A stretch of DNA of 64,000 nucleotides from Isochrysis galbana (lineage: Eukaryota > Haptophyta > Isochrysidales > Isochrysidaceae). Each line of letters opens with the position of its first letter. Within the stretch, counting starts at the first letter, position 1. Below the pieces are notes generated by a model. That model ran no database searches. It worked only from the letters and a program-made list of their open reading frames with translations, and was not told where the DNA came from. Both the position numbers and the translations under genes were made by a program. Shown piece after piece: positions 33,429 through 45,925 of the stretch. The stretch covers positions 10,179,072-10,243,071 of the forward strand of contig CM030931.1 of the NCBI GenBank assembly GCA_018136815.1, in the 5' to 3' direction.

Positions 33429-33802
33429 CTGCCGCTGAGGCTAACTGAACACCCTCAGTGGAGAAGAGCCTCAGCGGCAGAAAGAGAGAGAGCTGCTCTC
33501 GCCTCGGCGCTTGCGGCCGAGAGCGCTGTTGGCCAACCGCTTCCAGCTCGCCTGCTTGCCCCCAAATCCGTCGATCACCCCTCTGACCGACCCTTGAGCC
33601 CTCTCTTGCTGCTCTCGCTCTGTGCCCACTGGCAGCAGCGCGCGGGAAGAGAGAGGCGCCCTTGCGCCGTATCCCCACGGCGGCGCACTCTCGTCTCGGC
33701 CAACACAACGTCTCATATCAAGTCCGTGACACAAAAAAAAAACCTCTTAATATTCTCGCCGCGCGCGCGACCCTGCCCAGAAAGTCCGTGACACAAGATA
33801 TT
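33429..33802. other. Upstream region of the glycosyltransferase gene
   Basis: No separate gene. 33737-33765 carries, reversed, the ttaatattctcgcc block seen at the end of repeat B. The phrase agtccgtgacaca occurs twice (33719 and 33783). Confidence 0.45.
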
Positions 33803-34282
33803 TTAACTGTTTACTGCCGGAGCATGCAAATGGATGCTTCAAACGACATATTTCGTCCCTGCTCGCCAACGCCTTGAGGGGTGCCCATGAGGTGCTGGGG
33901 GAGCCTCAGGGACATCCTTCCCCACATTTCCCACCCATTTTCAACACAATAGGTCGAGATTGTAGTATGGAATTATGGAGAAAATAGGCCCAGGGGCGAA
34001 GCAGCCATTTGGATGCTTCAGTTTACCAAATAATCCACGTGTGCACGTTAGAAAGAGGTGTGAGAGGTTGAGGGGAGGGCGGCGCGGCGCAACGGAGTGG
34101 GACTGGGAGGGAGAGGGGGGGGGGGAGGAGGGGGGGGGGGATCGGGAAAAATTTGATCATCTCTTTCTTTGCGGAAAGCGTCGCTTATATCCTTGAACAT
34201 GTCTTCCTCTCTTCTCTCACCTCAAAAAAACAAACATCGAAGCATCCATTTGCATGCTGCGCTCCCGGCAGTAAAGAGTTAA
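33803..34282. mobile_element. piggyBac-type MITE with TTAA ends
   Basis: A 472-bp element bounded by TTAA on both sides (33803-33806 and 34279-34282). Inverted ends read CTGTTTACTGCCGG (left) and CTCTTTACTGCCGG (right, reversed), and both continue after a short gap into AGCATGCAAATGGATGCTTC. TTAA duplications and a C-TTT-CTGCC start are features of piggyBac-superfamily elements. The interior has no transposase; it contains a G-rich run at 34105-34140 and another partial gcatttggatgcttc-like copy near 34003. Confidence 0.82.
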
Positions 34283-35034
34283 TACTATTACGTACGATTC
34301 ATCGAGCGGACGATCGTGTATGTGTATGGACAACCAGTGTTTATTTGTTTAGCCGGGACCGCACTTCGTTTTGTACTTTTTCGTGGAGAGCAGGGAGAGC
34401 AAGGAAGGTGGGAGGAGGGAGGAGGGAGTGAAAATCGAAGCGAGCGTGGCTGCGAGATACCGATTTAGGGCCACGCGCGTGGCGCGTGGTGCGTGGTAGT
34501 GGTAGCCCGGTCACTCACTATGAGGGTGCGGAGGGCACCATGCTACTATGGGTAAATGAAGGGCTAAATAAGCTCCCTATAAGTTCCGGTAGGATGGATC
34601 AGCAAAACAATTTGGGGGTTCTCTTGCGAAATTTTCGAAAAATTACCGAATTTCGAATTTCATGCCTTCGACCTTCGAAGAAGTTGCGCGAAATACAGCC
34701 GAGCCCCCCTTCGGTATATTTCTAGTGAGGCCCATCATGTCTTCATGCGAGGCACAAACATGGAATGAGGAGGAAATTTTTGACGCCAACTCAATGGGTC
34801 CACACACAAGGCCCGGCTCTATGCACACTGGACCATAAGTCAAACTCGTATTTCCGTATTTTTGATTTTTGCGCACTTCAATGTGTACAAAAGTATCATA
34901 AAACTCAAGACGCTTACGTGATTCGCTCGTCACCTAGGGCTAGAGCGGCTAACTTGGCAGCGCGACAGGGCGGACGGCATGGTCCTTTTCTTCATCCACT
35001 TCAACTAGTGACAGCACAACAACTAAGCTAGTTT
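34283..35034. other. Gene-free stretch
   Basis: No recognised gene. The minus-strand frame at 34933-34643 is AT-balanced but has no family signature. Confidence 0.4.
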
Positions 35035-35640
35035 ATTCTTAGTTCGCCCATGGGGGGGCACGAGCCCCCCCCCTCTCTCCACTCCTCCCCTGCCATGGGC
35101 GAGGAACCACCCATGCTCCTAGCACCTAGCACGCCTGATGCCCTGCTGACCCACTGCCCTGCTGACCCACTCTCTCAGTGGCAGGCTCGCTTGCCTCGCG
35201 CGTCCTAGCCTGTCGTGGCCAGCCCATCGCTCCAACCCCCCCTCCCCCCCTGTTCGACAGGCAGACAGGTGCAGAGTGGGGGCCCCTGAGGCCCAGGAGC
35301 GCCAGCGAGGGAGAGGCAGGGGAGGCCAGGGCCCAGCCCCAGCCTCCTCTGCCCCTTGAGCTGGCCTCCAGGAGCCTCCAGGGGTCGCCAGGGGCAACTG
35401 CAGGCCTGTCGCAGGCGCGCCATCGCGCGTGCCTGCAGGAGAGGGGAGAGAGAGCGCGGAGAAGGGGGTGAGCGGAGCGAATATGTAAGTCCCGCACCTG
35501 TTTAGAGGATAAGTCGGGTCTGAGGCCGCCACCAGCCCGGTAGGTAGGCAGAGGAGGAAGGGGGGAACGGATCACCGGGGGGGGGGGGGCGCGGGCCACC
35601 GGACCATATCTAAGCCCTTCACCCCTATCCTCCTCCACAA
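35035..35640 (-). repeat. Dispersed repeat A, longest copy
   Basis: Reverse-oriented relative to copy 1. It runs from the end block ttcgcccatggggggg near 35042 through the gacaggcagacaggtgcag block at about 35256 to the accatatctaagccc block near 35601. The part 35220-35635 aligns along its whole length with 29140-29570. This is the best copy from which to define the family. Confidence 0.75.
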
Positions 35641-37416
35641 CCGCTTTAGTTTGGTGTATTGCGTCAAAAAAAAAAATTCTTGAAGGTGCCCGCTATGCTG
35701 CTACTGACTCACACCCCTCCGGTATCTCACTCGCCATCGCCTATACCCCACACTCTCATCCCCGCTTCCGCTACCCCCCCTACGGGGGGTGGGCCCGCGT
35801 GCACTACGACGGGCCAGGCGGGTGGGGGGCGGGCTGGGGCAGGCCTGTCAGTTCTATCTCTGCGGACAAACGTAAACGCGCGCGTCGCTTACCTTATTTT
35901 GTCTCTTCGTTTTGTGGACCCCGCCTCTTGGGTCGTTCTTCGTCTGGCGCCGCGCTTTCGCGGTGCCCGCCTGTCACATCGGGTGTCGACCTGTAAACAT
36001 ATCGTAAACGAGCGTGAGTATTACCTTTCCTCGGACCAGATCGTGTCGTTTTTTTTTGTCGTTCTTTCCTCGTCGTTCTCTTCGTTCTCTTCCGGCGTGC
36101 GATGCCCGCGCGCGCCATGGCCCCCCTCTGGAGGGACCCTCGGGTCCCCCCAGAGAGCCAGCTGGGCCAGCTCAGGGGGCAGTGGAGGCTGGGGCTGGGC
36201 CCCTGGCCTCCCCTGCCTCTCCCTCGCTGGCCTCGCTGGCTCTGGGTGCCTTCCTGGCGGCTCGGATGCTCTGTGACTCAGTGGAGAAGGGGTGGGTCAG
36301 TGCGATGGGGAACATGTGCAGGCGAATGCGTGCGGCGCGCGGCGCGCGCTTGGCGGTAGTCTGGACAGGAATGATGTCAGCTCAGCCCCTGCCAGCAGGC
36401 AGGGGCTGAGGATGATTGTGCAGGCCCACCCAGAGGGTGTCTGCGATGGAGGAGGGGGGGAACGCGGCCCCCATGACCCTATCAGTTTTACTGATAGTTT
36501 CTTGGTGTATTGCGTCAATCCTGACTTTTCACTTTTCACCCTTACTTGGAAGTTAAAATAGTGTTTGACAGTCCTACCACATGTAAAAATGGGTTGATAA
36601 ACGATTAAAAAACAAATAACAAATAAACATTCGACCTCTCCGCGGTTTTTTTTTGCTTCCGTCTCGTACTCCGATGTCCGACGCTTGTGGCCCCCTGTCC
36701 TGTGACCCTTCCGCTTCCGCATACTCCGTCCCCGCCAGTATGTCGAGCCGTCGAGCACTCCGTCCGGGCCCTCCCCACCTCCCGTCCAAGCCCACGGCTC
36801 CCGCTCGACGTCTCCCCGGCCTCCCCACTCCTCATGTTCGTATAAAGGCTGGTAAAGACCCACAGCTCCATCCACACCTCCACCCCTGCCAACAATACCC
36901 CAAAACGTAAATCGCCCCCTCCATCCACCCTGACACTCGCCTCTGCAATCCTGAGACCTCTAACCTTCTCCTAATCTTCATGCCGTGCAATCACCGCTCT
37001 CTACCACAGCACCGTCGGCCATAGGGATATGTGAAAGCAGGTCTTGCCAGCGTTGAGAGTTTGATCGAACCCTAGCCCTGTTGGTTTTCGTTTGCCATCA
37101 TCATCAGGCGTCGCTCTCCCTTGTGCCGCCACCATGGCGGCACGGCTGTTCCATTTGTACACGTATCGGAAGTGCAGGTCCCTGTGCTCTTTGATGCATG
37201 GCACGGCCGAGCCAGCTTCTAGATCGCACGGCCAACAAGCACTGCCACAAGGAATGTGTATACAGTGTGTCCATCGCATATGCCGCCCAGTTTTGTCATT
37301 GACGCGGGTGTGAGCTGCGAGCCCATGATCACTTGCTCGTGTCCCATGAAGCCGCTTGTTACCATACAAATTTGACAGACCCGAGGTACCAAGGGGCGAT
37401 ACCACGATTAGCGACA
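35641..37416. repeat. Repeat-rich stretch without host genes
   Basis: The phrase ttggtgtattgcgtcaa occurs at about 35652 and 36504. 36095-36300 is a degenerate repeat-A copy. 36380-36470 is repeat F reversed, containing the local inverted repeat cagcccctgcc / ggcaggggctg. 36515-36580 matches 55855-55920 (ttttcacccttac-ttgaagttaaaat). 36600-36920 shows decayed, C-rich sequence with no stop-free conserved frame. No function recognised. Confidence 0.5.
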
Positions 37417-39744
37417 TTACAGCTCGTCCTTGTCGTCGTGAGTGCGGAACAACTTTTTCAGACGTATCTTTGCGGCCGACAGTGCGCTACGTATCATGCC
37501 ATAGCTTTGTGAGCGCTTGGCGGTGCGTGCAGCGTGTCGCAGCTCTGCGCGAATTTGCTCGGAGCGATGCCTCCATGCAGTGGCTGCGCTTGCGGCCTCG
37601 TCTAGTTCGGCGGCGACAGCCATGGACACACCAGATGTCAGGTTGTAGAATCCCTAGGAGTCACAAGAGGCTAGGGAGTCAGCAACAACGATCTTCGCAC
37701 TCATCGGAGAGAAATTGAAGGTGCTTTCATGGCCCCTGAGCGCAGCTCCAGATTTGACCCGTCGCCACCTCGAGCAGAGCTAGAGCAACTCACCTTCATC
37801 AAGTGTGCCCTACCCAACTCAAACCATTCAGCCGACTTGTTCCGCTCTTGTGCAGCCCATGCAGTGGCCGCCTCCGCCGCCTCGCGGGCCGCTTTCGCCC
37901 AGCTTTCCTCCAGTTCGCGAGAGCTAGCCTGGAGTTTACCCATGATGTTGCGCAGCTTCTGCGAGCCCTGCATCACGGCGTCTTCCTCGTCACCACGTTT
38001 GCCATACCTCCAATCGCGTCGAGAGTAAGGTCGCTCAACAGGCACGTCGAGCGATGTTTGGCCGTCATCAGCGCGGCAAAAGACGCGCGTGCGATTGGCC
38101 TCTGCCAACGCCATCAAGTCTGCCCAAACTTGATGGCGTTGTCCAGCTGTGATAGAGCGTGCCTGCACGATCTTGGTTAACAAGTGATATGTTGGCCGTG
38201 GTATGCGGGGCATGTGCGGCTCCGCACGATTGACCGATGCAAGGCCAAACTTTGGGCAATAGCCGTCGGCCCACTCCCAGTTGTCCGAGATGGTCCACCA
38301 AATAAAGGCAACAACGGGGACCCCAGCTTGGATGGCAGCCGAAGTAGCGAGGAGGTGTTCGATGAGATAAGGAGCACGAATAGCGTCACGCTCGTCGGCG
38401 ATCCCATTCTCTGTGATTACCAGGGGCAACCCCGGGAACCGCTTGTTGAAGTTCATCAGCATGTAGAAAAGGCCCTCAACGTAGATGGAGCGTCCCGAGT
38501 CAGAATACTCCTCAGACTCGAGGATTGCCACTGACGGGAAAGAGAGGATCTCACGGCCATAGTAGTTGATTCCAATAAAATCGCACTCTTTGCCAATCAA
38601 GTCCTGCACGCACGCACGATAGGACAAGGAGGGGTGAGGGGATAAGGGCATCACGATGCGGTGTGGCCTTTTTAGAGCAGCGTACTTGGAACAGATATTG
38701 CGTCATGACCTCGGTGAAAGCGCGCCCTGGCTGGTCAATCAGCGAAGAAGCGGCGTACGTCGCCGCGTTGTGCGCTGCACCCACACGGACAGAAAGGCCA
38801 ACAGCACGGATAGCGGTGCGCGCGATTTTGTGTGCCTCAGCCATGTTAGTCATGGCGACTCCGTAGCCTCCCCACGGCGTGAAGCAGTTGGCTTGTTCGT
38901 ACACCGGCGGCGTCTCGCGAGCAGGCGGCCACATGCCAGCACAATGGGTGAACAGCGCGTAGACGTGTGGCTCATTCATGGTGAGAATCGAGTCGATCGT
39001 AGCAGCCAAGTCTGGATCAGAGCCAATGGCGCCAAACACGGCATTCACCCAACGTGACCATTCGTCAATCGTGGAGGTATTCGTCCATCCACCGCGATCG
39101 GTCAAGTATCTAGGCATCGAATGATGAAAGAGGGTGAGCATCACTTTCATCCCCTTCGATTTCACCTCAAGCATGATGGTACGATACCGATTCCATGCAG
39201 CATTGATCAAAACCCCACCAATCCGCGACTCCGTCTCCTCCGAGCCTTCAGCAGGCGGGCCCGTCAAGCCAACGAGTCGGCCCCAATCGATGCCCATGCG
39301 AAAGATGGTGACGCCAGTTGCTGCAGCCAGTTCGATATCCGCCGATGGGTCGCTCCAGAAGCGCGTGCGCTCCTCAGGGCGTTCGTAATTCTTCCACGCC
39401 GGAACGTGCCCTTCTCGTGCAAACTGAATCCATGCGTCCTCAAGTTCATCCTCGACCTGCGAGCAGGGAGCGAGCACTCAGCGCAATGACCGTAGTCATG
39501 TCGACGCGTAGCATAGGAAGACACAGAGCAGCCTAGTGCAATAGTGACAGATTGAGTGAGAAGTTTGAGCGCGTACGTGGGCTGGCGCTGTCGCAAGTCC
39601 AAATTCGAAGTTCTCTGGGAAGCGGACGATGACAGCATCTGTCTCGTTGGCGTCGAATTCTGGTGGCAGATGGAGTGGCTGATCCTCTCTGTCGAGGAAG
39701 GCCTCGACGCGCGACAGCAGGACGACGAGGAGGAGGCTCCGCAT
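37417..39744 (-). CDS. SFR2: SFR2-like GH1 galactolipid galactosyltransferase
   Basis: Exons 39744-39577, 39456-38686, 38603-37794 and 37653-37417, all phase 0, give about 661 aa. The GH1 barrel is complete, with acid/base Glu218 in NEPHVY and nucleophile Glu378 in VITENG. SFR2-specific stretches are well conserved: DFIGINYYGRE, EEYSDSGR, IWWTISDNWEWADGY, ARIPRP-like PRIPRPTYHLL, and ERPYSRRDWRYGK. Plant SFR2 moves galactose between monogalactosyl lipids at the chloroplast outer envelope to make oligogalactolipids during freezing or osmotic stress. This protein instead starts with a hydrophobic, signal-peptide-like MRSLLLVVLLSRVEAF and ends in a helical extension closing with HDDKDEL. A C-terminal KDEL is the ER-retrieval signal. 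If the last exon is real, the enzyme would be ER-lumenal. The splice to the last exon is my inference; reading through instead ends about 30 residues after the donor without KDEL. Confidence 0.9.
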
Positions 39745-40201
39745 GACGGAAGGGCTGTATGTGGCCAGCGGGCGGTGGGGGCAGGGAGGGAGGGGGGAAG
39801 GGGGAGGGGCAGGGGCCGCTGAGAGATTTTGCAGCGGTGCAGAGTGAGCGGCCCGAACAAGTGAGGGGAGCAGCCGAAGCGAGGACGGCGAGAGGGAGGG
39901 CCGAGGGCGGGAGCGAGAGAGTGCGCCGAGAGTGGCGGGGACCGCCAGATACCCCCGCCGCTAAGATTAGTTCCTCTCCAAAATACGTGATTAATTGAGA
40001 GGACTCCTGAGGGAGGGGCTGAACACACATTGAATAAAGGGGGGTGGAGGAGACGGGGGGGGGGGCGAGGGAATCAGGTTTAGATTGGAGTTGATAAGTA
40101 GAAAGTACGATGGACGGGCAGCGCAGCACGCATAAAATCTACACTGCCCCGGGTAGAAGCTATTTATTGTATGAAGAGAGAGCTAGAGAGACAAGGGGCA
40201 C
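39745..40201. promoter_or_regulatory. Shared upstream region of SFR2-like and SDR genes
   Basis: The 457 bp between the divergently oriented SFR2-like and short-chain dehydrogenase genes must hold both promoters. I see G-rich runs near 39775 and 40055 and no repeated element or clear TATA box. Confidence 0.4.
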
Positions 40202-41715
40202 ATGAAGGGAAGGAAGAAGAGCGCGGGCGGCATGCTGGGGGGGGCGTCGGCGCTCTCCAAGTGGTCGCGGTGCGAGGATGTGATACGTGCGTTGCCTGAG
40301 GGATGCGAGGAGCTGCGCCATGCGACGACGATCATCACAGGGCCTACCACCGGTATCGGCGTCAACACCGCGATGGCGCTCGCTTCACTCGGAGGCAGGC
40401 TTGTCCTGGCTGCTCGCTCCGAGGCCAAAGCAGAGGCCCTCAAAGCACAGATTGAAGCCAGCATGTCGAACCCGGGGCCGGTCTCTTGGATTGAGCTCGA
40501 TCTACGCTCACTCAGATCGGTGGCCGCGTTCGCACAGCAGTTCGCAAAAATGAGCGACGCGGGAGGCTGGCCGCCTCTCAAATGTCTCGTGTGTAATGCC
40601 GGCATCCTCAACATAAACGGCAGGTACCAGGCGACAGCAGACGGATTCGAGGAAACGTTTGGCGTCAATCATCTAGGTCACTTCTACCTAACTCGCCTAC
40701 TTCTGCCTCGGCTGCGCGACGCGGCGCCATCCCGCGTGGTCTACGTTTCGAGTGGTTCGCACCTTGGCTCGTTTGGGACCACTGACATCGAAAACTCCGA
40801 CACCCTTCATCGCCTCGCAAAACCTGACGAAGATACGAGAAGGCGTTTCGGCCACAGGGAGAGCTATGGGGCGTATTGCTGGTCCAAGCTGGTGCGAATT
40901 CCGACCTTTCCTCCGCCAGAGCCGCCGCATGATCCCATATGGCAAGGGTGGCCGTTGCATGGCATCTTTATGACTGACATGTCCTAGCCCAGGTTACACG
41001 TCTCCCCTGTCGACACCTCCCCTCTGCCGGCCCGTCGTAGGCGATGGTGTGCATGGCCAAATCAATCGAAGCCAAATTTGGCTCCTCCGGAGTCACGGCG
41101 GCCTCCCTACACCCTGGCTCTGGTGTTCCAACCTCCATCGCACGCCAATGGAAAGTTGCCATGTGGCTTCATCAAAAGCTAATATCATGGTTTGTGAAAG
41201 ACCTTGATCAGGTGACCCTTTGCCATATTACACGTAATATTCAGCTTGGCCTGTCTGGTCTCTTGTCCTACACCTTATGGGGACGCACATCGTGTTCATG
41301 CACAGCTTCACTCATCGAGGTTTGTTCGCACCCGGCATTGAGATTCGTTCGCACGCTGCCGCTCTATCTACATGCACCAGAAAGTCTCTCCACTGCTCCC
41401 AACTGCTTTGCTTCGTTTACACAGGGCTCGAGCACGACATTATTCTGCTGCCTTGCTGAGCATGATGAACTTCGCGGTCGATATTTCAACGATTGCGCTG
41501 CGTACCCATCGTCAGATCTCGCTACGCCCGCCGCATGCGAGTGCTTGTGGGAAGTGTCGGAAGCGCTAGTTGCACGTGCGATGATTGACCCTAGACCCGC
41601 CGACGTTTACATTGGTCCATCTTCCGCTTTGTCTTTAGCATCTGGGTGTGGTCTTGGTAAATCCGAGGTCAGCGGAACTGTCGAGGTCCACAGCCCTGAA
41701 ATCCGCGGTCAATAA
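40202..41715 (+). CDS. Short-chain dehydrogenase/reductase, retinol-dehydrogenase/POR-like subgroup
   Basis: Exons 40202-40891, 41041-41211 and 41425-41715, phase 0 at both joins, give about 383 aa. The Rossmann fold has TGPTTGIG (46-53) for NAD(P), LVCNAGI, the catalytic serine in VVYVSSGSH and the YCWSK motif (Tyr225, Lys229). The C-terminal part continues with TAASLHPGSG and, after the second splice, the STTLFCCLAEHDELRGRYFNDC block, typical of the retinol-dehydrogenase/WWOX/Tic32-like SDRs. A tail of about 40 residues beyond the family end has no known role. The substrate is unknown. It is divergent from the SFR2-like gene, but a shared function is not implied by sequence. Confidence 0.88.
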
Positions 41716-43609
41716 ATAGGCGATTCTCAAGCCTTGGTGTATTGATCCATGCCTGCTATATTGCAAAAACGCATAGGAGCTGAGCGGCCGCCTCACCACG
41801 TGTGCCACTTTGCAGCACGCAACACAACACTGTGTTGCGCTGCCCGCCGCTATCACAGGAGAAACCTTCCGCATGATCAAGCACCTTGCTAGACAGGGTG
41901 GCCATCATGAGAACAGTCCGTTCTATGGTTGTGCTGCATGCTAAATGCTAATGCACGCGCATTGCGTGCATTGGAGCGTTGCAGGAGCGATTGGAGCGAC
42001 CATGGAACAACAACTTGTGATCGCCACCGGGCTACGCCGTGCGCAGCCCATTGTGGATTCATGCCCCGACTGCTGCTGCGTACATTCAACCGCGCGCGCA
42101 ATGCTCGGCACATTCAAGTGTTCTCCTGCCTTGCTCGTTGTTGTTGTTGGCGCTCTCGCCATAGCATATGAGCCAGGAAGCGCATACGGCAAGATGTACT
42201 CAAAGCAAGTGCCTCGCTCCCTGTCCGATAGTATGTCGGTATTTCCATAAAGGAAAATATTAGTCAACAAGCCCCTATGTCGCATCCGCGAGTTCTAGGA
42301 CTAGGACTCATGCGGCGAGAAGTAGAGAAGACAAAGAAAAAAGGAGGGCAAAAGGGTGCAGAAAAATCAGCAAATCAGTCGGGAAGAGTGTAAAAGAACG
42401 TGAAGAACAAGTGAAAGTATATAGGGTGCTTTTCAGTCTCTCCTCCGAGCCCTACAGCTAACGTAAACTGCGTGGCGTAGTGGTTCTGGGCTCGAGTTCG
42501 ACTCATAGTGGGCGCGCGTTTCCCCTCCCCTGCGCACTTCTCCCCTCCAAAAAAAATGCTAAAAAAATCAGCTCCTCTCCTCTCTCCTCTCCTCTCTCGC
42601 CGCGCTCGCAGCCGTCCGCCCGCCGCCGAGAAGAAAAATCTGGACTCTTCCTCTTCCTAGAACGTTCCTAGAAAAAGAAAAATGCCTCTCCACCCCGAAT
42701 CCCCCGCCTGATCCGAATCTACACGTACGCGCTCTACATTCTACAAGTACAAGTACAAGAGCAAAAGGGCCGCTGGCTGCGGCTGTCAGTGTTGATGAAG
42801 GATTTGGGCCTTTATACCGGTAGAAGATAAACTTGAAACTTGTCAGGTTATTTATCGTTACATTCTAGGCCGTCGTTCATTCCACTCTCGTTCATTCACA
42901 TTCACATCAGGCGTCTACCATGCACCATGGTAGACTTACTAGGCATCTGCTCCAGCAGACCAGCAGACTCTGGTTCCGAGTTTATCAACTACAAGAGTAA
43001 ATACAGGATCACGATTTACCGTTACAACTGAGGGGCCGTTGCCGGCGGGCGACGTTGCCAGTGCCAGTCACAAGACACAAGACCCTACCGCGCGCTGCGC
43101 ACTCCTCAAACATACCTCTGTAACCCTTTAGGGCGTTTTTTTATGCAGCGACCGCCGCGCTCGGGCGCGGAGAGGTTGATCGTACGGGCCCACCCCGGGC
43201 CGGCCCCGGGGGCCCGAGGGGTGTCCGCCATGGAGTGAGGGGGGCGCGAAGCTCCCACTGATAAATGTAGGTTGTGACCGGTCCTCTCGTACGTAGGGAC
43301 GGACTCCCCCTACCCCCACCCGCAACATGAACGCGAATGAAATAAAAAATCCGGTGAGCGATATGCCCCCCCCCCTCATTCCTCATTGGCAATGATCATT
43401 CGTGCTTGCAATAGCATACCAAAACGACATCATCTTCACAATGGACAACACCGTGCCATAAAAATGCTCAGTAAGTCGACATTTTGGGCGTCTTGATGAA
43501 TATCGCACGATGGCGAAGGTGAAGGTGTTCCTAGTAAGGGTGTGGGTGCGCATTCCGAGGGCCTTACGGCGTTGCGTAGGTCTTTGCCTTTGCGCTACGA
43601 GTATAAGTG
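41716..43609. other. Gene-poor stretch with a tRNA-like fragment and repeat F
   Basis: 42467-42515 contains tggcgtagtgg (tRNA A-box-like) and, 12 nt later, gagttcgactc (B-box-like), but no anticodon arm fits, so it is a tRNA relic or SINE head at most. 43175-43262 is repeat F reversed. 41940-42110 has short gcattgg/gcgattgg echoes. No gene is convincing. Confidence 0.45.
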
Positions 43610-45141
43610 CTATTGCCTATTAACTGATGCCACTTGCAAGAGTGGCGCCTTATCGCTAGAGTCTAGAGTGTAGGCGGAGTCCAAGAAAGTTGTCTCCTGA
43701 ACAATGGTTACACAGTCCGAGGGCGGAATACGAGCGATACACTCCGCCCTCTTAGCAAGCTCAATGCTCCTCTCCCGGAGATCCTTTGATAGCTGCAACA
43801 ATGTCTCCTCGTTTGCTCGATCGAAATGAGGATCTAGGGCTTGGGAGCCATTACCTTGCTCAAGCGCGAGGTCCGGAAGGGGGCGTGCAGTCGCGTTTCT
43901 TCTTCTCAAATTTCGCGCCCGTGACCCATTCACAAAGAGGGCGAGGGCTTGGTTCATTTGTTGCTGGTAGTTGATGTCATGGGGTACATGGAAGACGGTG
44001 GCGCCGTATGGAGACCAGGACACGAGATGCAGTCTGGCCGCCCCCGTCGCCATGAGCTGTCCCTGCAACTGTGGCATGAATGCCGACGGTATCCACAGGT
44101 GGGGAGACGGCGAGCCTTCTCGAAATGGACATTTGACCTCAACAACTGTGCCGCCCGGCCAAATGCGCTCGGCACCCTTCGGAGGCAGGGGAGAACGCGG
44201 GAATATGGGCGACGTGGCCAAAGACTGTACTGTGCCCATCTCAGGGCTGTGGGCTGCATAATGTGGTTGCAAATATCAACGAGCAAGTTCCCAAAGATTT
44301 GTGGCGCGCGCACATCCCAGCGAGGTCAACGCCTAAAGCGCAACAGACCACGCACCCTTTTGGCGGCGGAACTAGCTTTGGCACCGTAAGGAAAACAATC
44401 CTCTTCATGGGTGGGAAGAGGAGGCCTAGTATCGGTGCGTGCAATTGGACTCCCGAGCACTGCGCCCATCCGTCCAGGCAGGCACGCGCGCAGCCCAGTG
44501 ATACATGCGAGCAAAGTGTGGAAGATAGATCACACCCACGCACTGTGGCATACCTGCAAGAGCGCATCTGGGCTGGCACCGAGAGTGACTTCGACCCCAG
44601 CATGGTGTATTTTGAAGGGCCAGAAGCCCGTCTCCGTGGCGGTAGCCTCGGGGCATACTCTCGACACGTACGCCCCTAAGTACGTCGCGAGCCCACTCGC
44701 CTCGTGCCTGTGGCCCCACTGCGAGCCGGCTTGGGAGGTGCTGTAGTCGAGCAGGTTGTCATTGCAGAGCTTGAGACGACGGTGGACAGCAGCCTGCCTA
44801 TGCCTGCCGTAAAAGCCGAGTGCAGCGGCAAAGTTGGAGGAAGTGAGGCAGCCGCGCCGTATCGAGACCCACGCGGCGTTGTGCCCACCACCGGCTGAGC
44901 GCTGCGGCGTCTGTCGCTGCTGCTCAGCCGAGAGCGAGAAGGAAGGCTGCGGCGCGGCTGGGGCAGCGCGATGGAAGAGGTGGAGTCGAGAGACATCGGA
45001 TAGACGGAGCCGCGTCAGCTTGGCCAGCTGCTCATCAAGCGGCAGCTGGCGCGGCGCGCTCTCGGCGAGGCGGCGCGCCCACCGCGCGCGCATGCACCGG
45101 CGCGTGGCCCGCTCGCTCCCGATGCCGAGGAGCCGCCGCAA
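43610..45141 (-). CDS. YqaJ-type (lambda exonuclease-like) nuclease
   Basis: Two exons, about 45141-44554 and 44239 (or 44224)-43610, phase 0, give roughly 400 aa; the true start may lie upstream because the first in-frame ATG is not obvious. The YqaJ domain is complete: RRGCLTSSNFAAALGF, then SQWGHRHEASGLATYLG, LGASPDAL (catalytic Asp), VVEVKCPF (catalytic Glu and Lys) and the PQLQGQLMATGAARLHLVSW strand. This is the PD-(D/E)XK exonuclease core that degrades one strand from DNA ends and is usual in phages and large DNA viruses. In eukaryotes it also occurs in some DNA transposons (IS4EU/ISL2EU) and as stand-alone genes. The last 120 residues are charged helices. No adjacent recombinase or ISL2EU transposase is visible within 4 kb. 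Confidence 0.82.
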
Positions 45142-45925
<784 letters not shown>

